Source: Takakia lepidozioides (lineage: Eukaryota > Streptophyta > Takakiopsida > Takakiales > Takakiaceae). Taken from it: DNA of 64,000 nucleotides. The notes under the pieces are model-generated. The model did not search any database. It saw only the letters and a list, made by a program, of their open reading frames with translations, and was not told where the DNA came from. Both the position numbers and the translations under genes were made by a program. Shown here in pieces: positions 10,778 to 20,150 of the stretch (positions within the stretch are counted from its first letter, which is position 1; every line of letters begins with the position of its first letter). Where the stretch lies: NCBI GenBank assembly GCA_030704615.1, contig CM060734.1, positions 19,716,001 through 19,780,000 on the forward strand. The letters are read 5' to 3'.

Positions 10778-10929
10778 TGTGAGTAAGTTCAACCTGTGGA
10801 TGCTTGCATTGTTGTTTCAATATTGAGAATCACTGTTCTTGAGGCAAAGTTCACATGGGAGACATCCTCTTCGTTGGACTTGTGCATTGCATCATTGTGT
10901 TCAAAATGGGTTTTTGTCGACATGTGCAG

Positions 10930-11170
10930 GAGTCTGGGTGCTTCCACTTACCCTCTAGGGCTATCACACCTATTTGGACTTCTTTCCAGTCCTCCTCGGT
11001 CTTGCGTGCTACCTGTCTATGCGGAGGCACTCGCAGCAAGCATGTCCGTTCATGGCACTCGGAGTCCACCCATCGACGGCCGTGGTAGAAGACGTGGTGT
11101 TGGGGCCAGAATCTTTGTGGATGACATAGCACAGGAGGTCGAGACTGATTCTGATGACTGTGACACTTGA
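10930..11170 (+). pseudogene. Copy A last exon, acidic C-terminus
   Basis: An acceptor (tgtgcag) ends at 10929. The frame ends VHGTRSPPIDGRGRRRGVG, ARIFVDDIAQEVETDSDDCDT and a TGA at 11168-11170. Copy B's last exon similarly has GRRVRKFICDSADESDAD before a longer acidic tail. The upstream part of this exon is in more than one frame. Confidence 0.4.
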
Positions 11171-11850
11171 TATGAAGTTTTCTTTAGGTTTTGTTCGGGG
11201 CCAAATTTGAAATGGGATGGTTGTGTGTCCTTGTCGTCCTGTTTGCAATGTGCGCATGGAATGCACATTCATGGGAACAAACTATTGTTGGAGATGGGGG
11301 TTGCATGGACTGCCCGGATTGTTCCTTCAATCTATTTAGTGTTTTGTGGACCTCACAGACTTGAGTGCATTGCAAAAACAAACAAACGACTTTGGTTCGT
11401 GTAGAGCATTCTCGCATCATTTGCTCGTTGGTCTCCAAACCATTCCTGCTAGAAGAATGGTTGGTGAATCCATCACGGTGAAGTCCACCTCATCAAAGAG
11501 CATTCAAGCATTCTCAAATCTAATGAGCATCCATGATGCTCCCGCACATACCTGGCATGTTCGCAAGGGTGGTGAGTAAGAAAAGATTTCGCAGGGATCC
11601 GCTTTAGATGATGTCAGTGTGCACCTCCTCACGACGTACCCACATAAACTTGTGAGGGCTTGGTATGTTGATAACGTCTGGATGGATGCAATGGATACAA
11701 TGGATGTAACATATCCACTCTGCATTACCGAGAAATGGCTGATCAACCCGCGGAAATAGGCCCTGTATGCATGCTAATGTGGCGTGAGCCTGTGCTGGGC
11801 TCACAGGCTCACGCCTCCAGGCTCATGGAATAGCACCCCCCACAACAGGG
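11171..11850. other. Non-coding stretch before the PHD-integrase element
   Basis: No gene supported. It holds a 14 bp-arm inverted repeat at 11781-11815 and presumably the degraded upstream part of the retroelement whose integrase begins near 11851. Confidence 0.4.
11781..11815. repeat. Perfect inverted repeat, 14 bp arms
   Basis: GGCGTGAGCCTGTG at 11781-11794 and its exact complement at 11802-11815, separated by 7 nt. It sits about 35 bp before the integrase reading frame. It could be a structural signal or a palindromic remnant; no function can be assigned. Confidence 0.8.
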
Positions 11851-13350
11851 ATGACTGTAGATCGAGTGTCTGAGGACCCTGAGGCCAGCAATGAGCAAGG
11901 TGGTGCCAAAGATATACATGAGGATTCAGCTGTGTTGGACTATCTCCGCACTGGAGATACGGCAGCCACTGTGACTGCCAAGGAGAAGGATCGGATCCTA
12001 CAACAAGCCAAGAGGTTCAAGTGGGAGGGGACACACCTGCTCCGAGTGTGGGAGGATGGTCAAGTGAGGATTGTGCCTCACCCAACACAGCGGGCACGGT
12101 TAGTGCGGCATACCCATGAGGAGTTGGGGCATTTTGGGGTGCGACGCACTCATAGTCTACTGCAGGGCCAGTATTGGTGGCGTGGTATGCACATAGAGGT
12201 GCAACAATTTGTGGCTAGGTGCATGGTGTGTGACAGGGTGTGTGCTTCATTTAACGCCCCTACACCACAATTGTACCCTTTTCCGATCATGGGATTGGGC
12301 TACAGGTGGAGTCTTGACTTCGCAGGGCCGTTGCCACTGACCATGCACCACAACAAGTACGTGTTGGTGATGGTGGAGCACTTCTCATGGATCAAGTTGG
12401 TTCCATTGCCTCATAAGGCTAGTGAGGGAGCTACATATGCATTCTTGGATTGTGTACTTAGCCGATTCGGTGCTCCAACTGAGGTACTCACGGATCAAGG
12501 GAGAGAGTTCTTGGGAGAGTTTTAGGCATTAATGTGTGACAAGGCCTTGATAAACCACCGCACCACTTCTCGGGATCATCCTGAGGCCGATGGCTTGGCA
12601 GAGAAGGTTGTGCAAACGGTTAAGAAAGGTTTGCGCAAGTATGGCTTGCAGAAGGGACACCTTGGAGATTGGGACCTTCAGCTACCCTGATTAGCCATGG
12701 GCTACAGGTTCAGCAAGCAAACATCACTTGCCTCGTTCTCGCCTTATTTCCTTCTCTTTCGCCGAGAGCCAGATTTGCCTGCATCTATTTGCAAGGAGGC
12801 TGCAGTAGTCCTCAATCTTGACGATCCGGACGTGTGGGCACGTGCATGTGTTCAGCGCGCGGAGTTGTTCAAGAACGTCATGCCCATGGCTTTCGAGAAC
12901 CTTGCCATTGCACAACATCGTGATACGTTTGAGGTATGCTACCATATGGTGGGGGCTATCGTCCTGGGGTTCGGAGATTTCACCCTGGTGACTATGTTTA
13001 TCTGCAGCAGACTGCACCAACGACCCTGGATGTGACTGCAAGACGTGTTATTTTGAGGGTTCAAGAGGTATTACCCTCAGGCGTCCTGATCTTGGAGGGT
13101 CGGGATGGCATGACTTGGAAGGACCATGTGTGTAATTGCGCGCCATGTCACCTTCTGAATGTCAATGGCAGGATTGACCCAAACCTTGCAGTGGTACCTG
13201 CAAGTTTGAGGTGCACGTTGTGTGGGTCTGCTAGAGGGCAGCCACCATGCTGGTGTGTGATCGATGCTCTAGAGGTTGGCATATGGGATGCTTGACTCCA
13301 CCTCTTGAGATGGTTCCTGATGGGGACTGGTTATGTCTGTATTGCATTGG
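11851..13350 (+). pseudogene. Gypsy-type integrase with C-terminal PHD finger, decayed
   Basis: A polyprotein remnant. H2C2 zinc finger: HEELGHFGVRRTHSLL...CMVCDRVC (about 12115-12240). Catalytic core: SLDFAGP (about 12311) and LTDQGREF (about 12490), then after an in-frame TAG (12523-12525) DHPEADGLAE (about 12575), giving D, D and E. A second in-frame stop, TGA at 12688, stands where the family has Trp. A frameshift near 12950 leads to FHPGDYVYLQQTAP and VLPSGVLILEGRDG. The C-terminus has CTLC (13212 on), then in another frame CDRC, WHMGC and WLCLYC, a complete C4HC3 PHD-finger ligand set ending about 13350. The integrase would insert element cDNA into chromatin; a PHD finger reads histone H3 tails. 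Protease, RT and RNase H are absent upstream. Confidence 0.7.
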
Positions 13351-13493
13351 ATAGTGGGAGTGGATACAACCATGGAAAGCTAAGGGTCAATTCGCTCATG
13401 CCCTCTGATAAAAGGGTCAAATTCTTCGTCAATGGGCTATCAAATGTGGCCAAAGGCCACAGCCCCTCCAGCTCCAACGATGCTCATTAACGT

Positions 13494-14870
13494 TTCATAT
13501 TGGAGCATTATGGGGATGGGACAAGACCCATCCTCCCTTAAGAGAGTTCGCTTAGCATCCTGGCTAGCTCCCCTCCAAAATCAGTAAACCATTATTTTTC
13601 TTCAGGAACACAAACAAGACCAAGCAAAAATAGACAACCTTTCATACCACCTTCGGCCAAAAGCCCAAGCCTTGTGGGCTCCCACTTCCACCGGAACAAG
13701 GGGAGGTATAGCCATTCTCCTATCATCAACTATCCATCCCCTGCTGACTTCACAAGAGGTTTGGGCTCTAGGGAGAGTACAATTTTGTGCTTTAGCATTA
13801 CCAAACAATGCAGGAGCATTGGGCCTCATAAACATCTATGCACCGAATGACAGTCAGGAATGCTCAGAGCTATGGGATCTCATTGACTCCAAAACGAGGA
13901 ACCAAAATGCCATAGATCAATGGATGCTTGGAGGAGACTTCAACATGGTAGAATCGTCAGAGGACCGACGCGCAAAGAGGGGCTGCCTCAATCAACTCCG
14001 GATATGAGGATCTCCAACACTGGCTCAACCTGTCACAAAACCACAGTTTGGTGGAAATCGTCTTTGACCCAACAAACACCCAGTAGTTCCCGAACGCTCA
14101 CTTTACATGGTCAAACAACCGAGGCCTGCCTAACCTGCAGATGGCCCGATTAGATAGATTCTATTCCTCCTTACAAATAGTTCAATGGATGTCTAGACTA
14201 CCCCAGCAGCCAATCCCCCAGGGCTTCGACCATGTAGAAGTATCAGCGAGGATAAACATCCCCATAGATCACAGAAGAGTGAAGGGTATGTACAGAATGA
14301 ATGCATCCCTCCCTGATGATTCTAAGAGAAACTAAAAGTAGTGTCTACAGCCAGTCAAACCCTTAGCAAATCCATAGCTGAAGCCATGAAACAAAAAATC
14401 GCAGCTCTTACTAAATGCCTTAAGGTATGTCGGATAAGGATGGAGAACCCCCGCTGTGACGAGCACACTTTCCAGACTTAGAGGGAAGCCAGGTTCAATA
14501 TGGAGTACTTCCAAAACTTCAATGACAAAAAGCTCAAGCTGCAAGCTGGCATTAACTGGTCTATGAAAGGCGAGAAAATGACCAAGTACTTCTTCAGCAA
14601 AACAAGGCAGAAAAGGGCAGCGCAAACCATTTCAAGCCTAAAAGATCAATGTGGCACCATTACCTCAGAGCCCAAAACAATGACATCAGTGGCATTCAGC
14701 CATTTCGAACCCTCTTCCACAGCCACCAGCAATCCCTCGACCTCTCTGATATCCAACGCCAATGCCTGGCACAAACTCCCACACTTGTTACACCAGCCAT
14801 GGCACAATCTTTGGATTTACGGAGACAGAGCTCAAGGATGCTCTATCCAAACACCAGTGGTAAACTAGAC
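13494..14870 (+). pseudogene. LINE (non-LTR retrotransposon) 5' part: endonuclease and start of RT region
   Basis: The frame from about 13500 reads GMGQDPSSLKRVRLASWL, then IIFLQEHKQDQ, RGGIAILLSS, INIYAPND, WMLGGDFNMVES: the apurinic-like endonuclease signature (QEH; the GDFN motif with catalytic Asp). Further on, HFTWSNNRG and ARLDRFY (about 14100-14160) are the end of the endonuclease, and LQAGINWSMKGEKMTKYFFS (about 14540-14600) is the conserved linker before LINE reverse transcriptase. Four or more in-frame stops and frame changes make it inactive. The RT palm itself is not seen; the element breaks near 14870. Confidence 0.7.
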
Positions 14871-16370
14871 ATCGCTGACGTGTCACAGTGGTAAACTAAC
14901 TGTTGAACATGAAAGAGATCCTCTAAAGGCGAATTTGAAATGTGAATTGGCAGCCCAGCCTGATTGGTTTCCGGACGGATCTCCACAGCACCATGACTAT
15001 TCTTTCTTCTTATCACCAATGACAGATGGAACCTGTTTAAGAGAGGTACCAGTCCCGGAACCAAATAGGGCTGTAATGTGAAAACCAATATGTCCGAGAC
15101 ATGTAGCCATATGTAAAAGTAGGGTGGGTTGATGTTATAGCTTCCACCACCTTTCTTGCTAACTCATCAGTGGGTGTGCACTTGGGGTTATCACCTAATG
15201 AAGTATGCCTCTTCCATAGGCTTGTAGAGTTTGAGAGCCAGGTTTGCAACATATTCTTGCATAATTGCCCCAACTTTTTTGTCAATTCCAGAAACTATGG
15301 CCCCAGGGATAACCAAGATGACATCATACCAAAAGGCTTAAGCTCCATCCTGCCATAATAGTAATAAACGTAATCTTAGAATCGCAAGTGAACTTTTGTA
15401 GGTACCCTGCATGTATACATGTCAAGAATATCCCGCCTTCTTGTACTGCAAGTTTCTCCCATCTTCGCGGGCATCTATACGACACAACATCTTCAAGAGT
15501 CAAATAAGTACAGGCAGTGTTGTAAGCTAATGAAGTTCAAGCCTGCTCCTTTCCCCCTTTTAATTCCGTCTAAACTAGGCGCTGGTCATCTCATGGCCGC
15601 AAGAATGTGGTTTACAACTTTACTTCACTACTACGATTACCTACTCTATCGACTCAATCTATGTCTAACAAGCACATCGTCACTCTAGCACCAAAGCCAC
15701 ACATGCCATACTTGTTTCATGGCTGTTACCGTCCCCACTCCCAAGTGTAAGCTAGAGTAGAGGAAAATTGCTGGAAAATTGCTCATTGCCAGCCCATAAA
15801 TCAACTTGTTCAAAAGTCCTTCATCCTTTGTCCTCTCCCAATCACATTCTATTGACAATTAGATTAACTGCAGCCTTGACACTAAAATTCATTGGGGCAG
15901 GTGCAACTTACCATACATGCAAGTGCGGGCACACAGACAGAGGTTCTTGAGGTGCAGCAGGAAGGGGAGCCTGAAGATAAGGAGGTTGACAATGATTTTC
16001 TATGTGAATGAGCGTCCCTCAATCCATCTGGTGGTACTCCGAGGGCCCAATGTTGTCCATTTTTCACAGTCCCCCTCCTCCTTTCAAATTACCTATTTAT
16101 GGAGGCAATGGCAGTACAAATGTCAACTTCTCTATTGCCCTCGCACCTACTCTCTAAGCGCAAGGATAGAACGTTTACAGGCATTAGAGTTCTTAGGTCA
16201 CCTGTGATCTGCATCTGATGTGGGACAATGTTTTAGCTGCACGGACACAGATTGTAGTTCGGGAGGCAGTCTTCCTCTATCTCCTTCCTGATCACAGAGA
16301 CAGACTTCGTTCTCTTTTCATAAAGGACCATTTCATTTCATTTCTCTTTTCATAGTTATAATTCAATGTG
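14871..16370. other. Unassigned 1.5 kb between two LINE-like segments
   Basis: No domain recognised on either strand. A 13 bp direct repeat CAGTGGTAAACTA occurs at about 14859 and 14887, at the point where the LINE reading ends. The stretch may be an insertion that split the LINE, or decayed LINE reverse transcriptase; no YxDD motif was found. Confidence 0.3.
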
Positions 16371-17130
16371 CTTGACCCAGAGACCCAAATCCGGGCCCTC
16401 CTTGGTAAGTGGTTTCCCAGATTTCTGGGACTTGAAGGAGACTGGAGGAAGCTATTGGTGGCTGGAACAATTGCCTTAAGCTCCCCCCTTCTAGGGGCGT
16501 GTTGGGCTCTATCTATTAGATGGATCACTCAGGGATTTAGCCACAAATTCCTAGGTTCTTCTCTTTGGATCTGGTTTGCTTGGGGGAAGTTCAGACCCTT
16601 CCTCAGAAAGCAAGAGCCATCATCCTTCCATGAGGTCCAAAGGCAACATCTTTTCCTCAACCCCTCTTCACCCTCCCCTCTGGAGAGAAGTCAAGCTAGG
16701 AGATGGGCCTCCTAGGAATCTGGTGGCTTCACTCAGATTTCCCACATTTGGACAAGTACTCCTCAGTCACTTATTGCCACTCTAGGCTCCAGAAGGGCTA
16801 CATCTGATATTAACCCCATTCTGCAAACAGTTCCAAACCCATGGAGAGACATTCTCAGGCTCATGGAAGGAGTCTCCCTCTCCGCACCAATGGGTAGCTA
16901 CGCTAACCTCTCATATTCTTTACATCTCGGAGGTAGACTTGCCTTCTGTCATTGGCTACGCTTTTCAAGCTGAATTGTTCTCAGGGTCCCTCTCTCTAGT
17001 TTCCTCAAGAACAGTCACCATCCAAGCTGCGCTAGTCTCTCTAGCACGCATTTGCCACAGGTCCTCTAAATTCAAAGATTTCAAACCCCTCCTCTCTGCA
17101 GGAAGCTCTATTGTTCCTTGGCTGCTAAAC
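16371..17130 (+). pseudogene. Possible LINE 3' part (post-RT region)
   Basis: A frame of about 115 codons reads NVLDPETQIRALLGKWFPRF then DWRKLLVAG, followed after stops by WREVKLGDGPP and ILQTVPNPWRDIL. The 'LDPxxQxxALxxxW...WxxLL' pattern is typical of the conserved region after the reverse transcriptase in plant LINEs. Same strand as the endonuclease piece at 13.5 kb. No poly-A tail was seen. The assignment is by pattern only. Confidence 0.4.
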
Positions 17131-17175
17131 ATGCATGTGCTTTTCGCCTACGTGCATCCAAGGGGAGGGCACGTG

Positions 17176-17530
17176 TTGCCACCTTAGCCGTAGGAGGCAT
17201 GCAATGGAGGGGCCAGATATGGACTATGTAAAAACACAATGGATCAGTATGTTGGAGCCCCTGAAAAGGGTGGCAGCAGAGTACAAAACATTCATTGTCA
17301 AAATGGCTCTTGATAGTGGTTTAGTTAGGGTTGCAAATGTGATCTTGGCTCTATTATGTGATTCGGAAACCATCATGAGCCTGCCTTGTCTTCTACCATT
17401 GTTGGAGTCTGTCAACATGCTTATTAAGTTTGCCCAATCGAGGGATGTCTTTGTGTGTGATTTTGTTGCTACTGTCAAGATATGCCAAGCAGAATTATAT
17501 ACGATGTATTCCACTATAGCAAATGGGGGG
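17176..17530 (+). pseudogene. Fragment of a hAT-like transposase (ZNF862-like type)
   Basis: An open frame reads DYVKTQWISMLEPLKRVAAEYK, then NVILALLCDSETIMSLPCLLPLLES and IKFAQSRDVFVCDFVATVK. The 'W-S-ML-PLKR...LLCD-ET---L-C-LP-LE---LIKFAQ-RDVF-CD' pattern is one I associate with hAT-related transposase proteins in plants and animals. Both ends are missing: LINE-like sequence precedes it and a hairpin array follows directly. It may belong to the same transposon as that array. Confidence 0.45.
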
Positions 17531-17549
17531 GGGGGGTTTGCGATGCCAG

Positions 17550-18170
17550 CCGCGCCCCACGCCCCGTGCGGTGCTGAGCCCGCAACGCCAAGCCTGCGGC
17601 GCTTTTTTGCGACGCCCCGGCGTCGCAATCTCTCTGCGACACCATTGTGACGCCTAGCCATCGCAAGGTGGCATGAAGGGGGAAAGAGGGCCCTCGCTAC
17701 GACGGATTTTTTTTTTCTTGCGACACCCCGACGTCGCAAATCTATTTTTTATTTATTTTATTTTTTTGGATATTGCGACATCTCGGCATCGCAAATGCGT
17801 CACTGAGGGCGCCCCAGTGCCTCTGCGATGCCAGGGCGTCGCAATAGCATCACCACAATGAGAGTTTTTTTTTTTTTTTGGCTTTGCGGCCTCAACTTCA
17901 CAAAAACATCGCTGGGGGCGCCCCGCGCTGGAACGACCAACTCTGCGATGTCAGGGGGTCGCAACGGCGTCGCCACAGGGGGTTGCAATGGTGTTGTAGT
18001 CAGCTTAGGTCATCACAAGGACGTCGCTTGGGGCGCCTGGCAGTGGGGGGGGTGCAACAACGGCGACGACGTTGGGGCTGGGCTGAGGCTGGGCACTAAG
18101 GTTGTGGAGGTTGCAACTCCCAGGCGTCACAAGAGGGACCCCCTTAGAAGGAACTTGAAGGAAATCTTCC

Positions 18171-18204
<34 letters not shown>

Positions 18205-18550
18205 TTGCTTTTGTGATACATAGATGTAGCGTAGGTGTGTTGGTTAGTTTGCAGTGTCTTAGAAATGTTATAACGTGGAGGTCTTAGGTTCAAGTATGCA
18301 TTGCATGATATATGTAGAACAATGAATATATCGCCATTAGACAGAACCGGAGTCAATGGTCAACAAGTTTTTGAAATTCAAATTCCAAATTCAAATTTTC
18401 CCGCCTAAATTCAAATGTACCCACTTAAGGGCGTCGCAAATCGCGTCGGCGTCGCAAATCGCGGTTTCGTCTTTTTGCGACCCCCATTGGTCGTAAATTT
18501 GCGACATTTTTTTGGCAACGCCCTTGCGATATCCGGGCGTCGCAAATTTG
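17550..18550. repeat. Array of GCGAC...GTCGC hairpins
   Basis: Imperfect to perfect palindromes of the form TTGCGACGCC-GGCGTCGCAA recur at 17607-17628 (perfect), 17718-17739, about 17773-17797, 17822-17845, 17941-17964, and in a closing cluster at 18425-18475 and 18524-18548, separated by T-rich or GC-rich spacers. It follows the hAT-like fragment directly, which suggests subterminal repeats of that element. The stem shares the GCGAC core with the separate family at 40.4 and 51.5 kb. Confidence 0.75.
18175..18202. repeat. (TA)n microsatellite
   Basis: About 14 uninterrupted TA dinucleotides within the spacer region of the hairpin array. Confidence 0.95.
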
Positions 18551-19220
18551 GTTTCCCCCCCCTGCATTCACCAAGGTACAGAGGGAAGCTGCTTAGCGTG
18601 CTGGCCATCGACGATCGCATGAACCTGATGGCAGACAGAATAAGAAGCCTAGAAACTAGGTAGACTTAACAGCGATAGTGTTTGCGGGGGCGCTGCACAA
18701 CTAGGAGAGGGGCTATGTAGAATAATAGGAATTTTTGGTTGATTTACTTTTACGACTATTTAGTGCATTTCCTACTCGATATACCCTGTGGCGCTATCGA
18801 TACTGGTTCGATATAGTGACATTACTCGATATTTTGTGATGGTCGATAATCTGACTTTAATCGATAATGAAGAAGGTGGATGAATGACTATTGTGGATGA
18901 ATATAAGAAGTTAGGCGGTTATAGAAGTTGTTAAGGCAGCTTGCTATAATTGAGCTGCGAGACAATAGATCATTGTTAGTTGAGCCAGAGAGCCGTGACC
19001 AGAGCAGAGTGTGCGTATGAGTTAGGAAGATAGAGTTATTTCTTAAGGATGGATTAGTACTGCATATTGTGATGTAATGTTTGTGAATGAATAGAAGAGA
19101 AGAAGGAGAAAAATGAGGTTCAATTCCCTTTGTTTTGTGTGAATAATGGAATGATGGAATGTGAATCCGATTCTGAATGAAATGGTTGAAGAATTATAAT
19201 TATGTGAGATAGTGAGAATG
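18551..19220. other. AT-rich non-coding stretch before the F-box ORFs
   Basis: No gene recognised. It contains several close CGATAT/TCGATAA words (18775-18870) and ends with a purine-rich leader (GAGAAGAAGGAGAAAAATGAGG, about 19095) before the first F-box ORF; it could hold a promoter or retroelement LTR, but no paired copy was found. Confidence 0.3.
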
Positions 19221-19446
19221 TGCACAAATAGAGAAGATAATAACTCTGAGCGAGAATTAATTCCTGGTTTACCCAGGGATGTATCGATTCGGATCTTTAA
19301 TAGTCTATCATGTAATGAGGCAGAGTTAATACGAATAGAGAGTGTGAGTAAAGCCTGGAAAAAAGAGTTATCAATTCTATATAAACATCATCGATTGGGC
19401 CGTGAGTGGATCAATATGTGGTGTTGTCCTTTGGATGGATGTCCAT
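19221..19446 (+). CDS. Short F-box ORF 1
   Basis: An ORF of about 75 codons. After a charged N-terminus (NREDNNSE) it reads ELIPGLPRDVSIRIFNSL, then IESVSKAWKKELSILY. The 'LPxxxSIxIFxxL...V(S/N)KxWxxEL' pattern is an F-box, the ~45-residue domain that binds SKP1 in SCF ubiquitin ligases. No substrate-binding repeats (kelch, LRR) follow before the stop TAA at about 19447; the C-terminus is only YKHHRLGREWINMWCCPLDG. It is the first of three adjacent, similar ORFs on one strand. It could be a short F-box protein or an exon of a larger gene. Confidence 0.5.
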
Positions 19447-19537
19447 AATACATGAAGGAACAAATTAAGGACTTGAAGATAGAAAGTCTTCGATTGGATT
19501 AATTGGAAGAGAATAACAGTGAAGTAAAACCATTTGC

Positions 19538-19846
19538 ATGGCAGAGAGCAATGATGGGGGAATAAATGGATTATCGGAGTTGATCACCGGATTACCAGAC
19601 CATCTATCGATAGGAATCTTTCAGAAGCTTTGTTGTAGCGATAAAGAGATATTTTTATTACAATCAATGAATAGAGGATGGTACAGAGAGTTATCAATTC
19701 TATACATAAATTGTTATTGGAAGCACAGTTGGTTGCAGATATGGTATCGACCTTTTGAAGGCTATTCTGAATTATTGGGAGAATGCAATACTACCTGTGG
19801 TGAGGGAAAGTCCCCGGAGGAACTGAAGAAGCAAGATTGGTGGTGA
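19538..19846 (+). CDS. Short F-box ORF 2
   Basis: A 102-codon ORF beginning MAESNDGGINGLSELITGLP, then HLSIGIFQKLCCSDKEIFLL, QSMNRGWYRELSILY and a tail WKHSWLQIWYRPFEGY. It aligns along its whole length with ORF 1 (ELIPGLPRDVSIRIF, VSKAWKKELSILY, EWINMWCCPLDGC). An F-box is followed by a short conserved tail containing W-x-x-x-W and P-(L/F)-(D/E)-G. The tail extends (YSELLGECNTTCGEGKSPEE) before TGA. ATG at 19538 is a plausible start because similarity begins soon after. Confidence 0.5.
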   Translation: MAESNDGGINGLSELITGLPDHLSIGIFQKLCCSDKEIFLLQSMNRGWYRELSILYINCYWKHSWLQIWYRPFEGYSELLGECNTTCGEGKSPEELKKQDWW

Positions 19847-19868
19847 AGAACAATCGATAGTGATGTGT

Positions 19869-20150
19869 GGGAGAGAGGGAGTTAAAGATCCTCTAGAATT
19901 AATTACTGGATTACCTGATAGTTTTTCGATAGATATCTTTAAAAGGCTGCGTTGCAGTGATATAGAGATAATTAATCTACAGCTTGTGAATAAATGATGG
20001 AGCAAAGAACTATTGACTATATATCGAGCAGATTACTGGAAGAGAGAATTAGACGAACAGTGGTATTTCATATCAATCGATGGTGTTGAGTTGATAAAGA
20101 AGGATGGGAATATTATCGAGACTGGAAGGACATTAATCGCGTTAGATTGA
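19869..20150 (+). pseudogene. F-box ORF 3, interrupted
   Basis: The frame reads REGVKDPLELITGLPDSFSI, DIFKRLRCSDIEIINLQLVNK, a TGA where ORFs 1 and 2 have Ala or Gly, then WSKELLTIY and a tail WKRELDEQWYFISIDGVELI. It is clearly a third copy of the same unit. The stop after the Lys makes it a pseudogene unless spliced or read through. Confidence 0.45.

Larger units (their letters stand above)
7085..11170 (+). pseudogene. Copy A: ParB-like / methyltransferase-like gene with introns, broken
   Basis: A multi-exon plus-strand gene recognised by segment-by-segment similarity to copy B on the other strand (59409-63950). In order: a ParB-like N-terminal part (7230-7690); helical segments containing HTLYRIQRIG and EKLHRLSTAVVSSEQKV (7780-8440); an exon with SFEAYMRKWRA (8641-8862); an exon with CGWYLD (from 9013); a basic GRGRGK stretch; LILDIPDG (9739-9870); a following exon with WNCVNSMYL; then VLDLSMGTG|AS split by an intron, and an acidic C-terminus ending at TGA 11168-11170. 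Frame changes in the first part imply a pseudogene. By family logic it would act on nuclear DNA, but the degenerate motif IV makes activity doubtful. The start is not defined. Confidence 0.55.
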
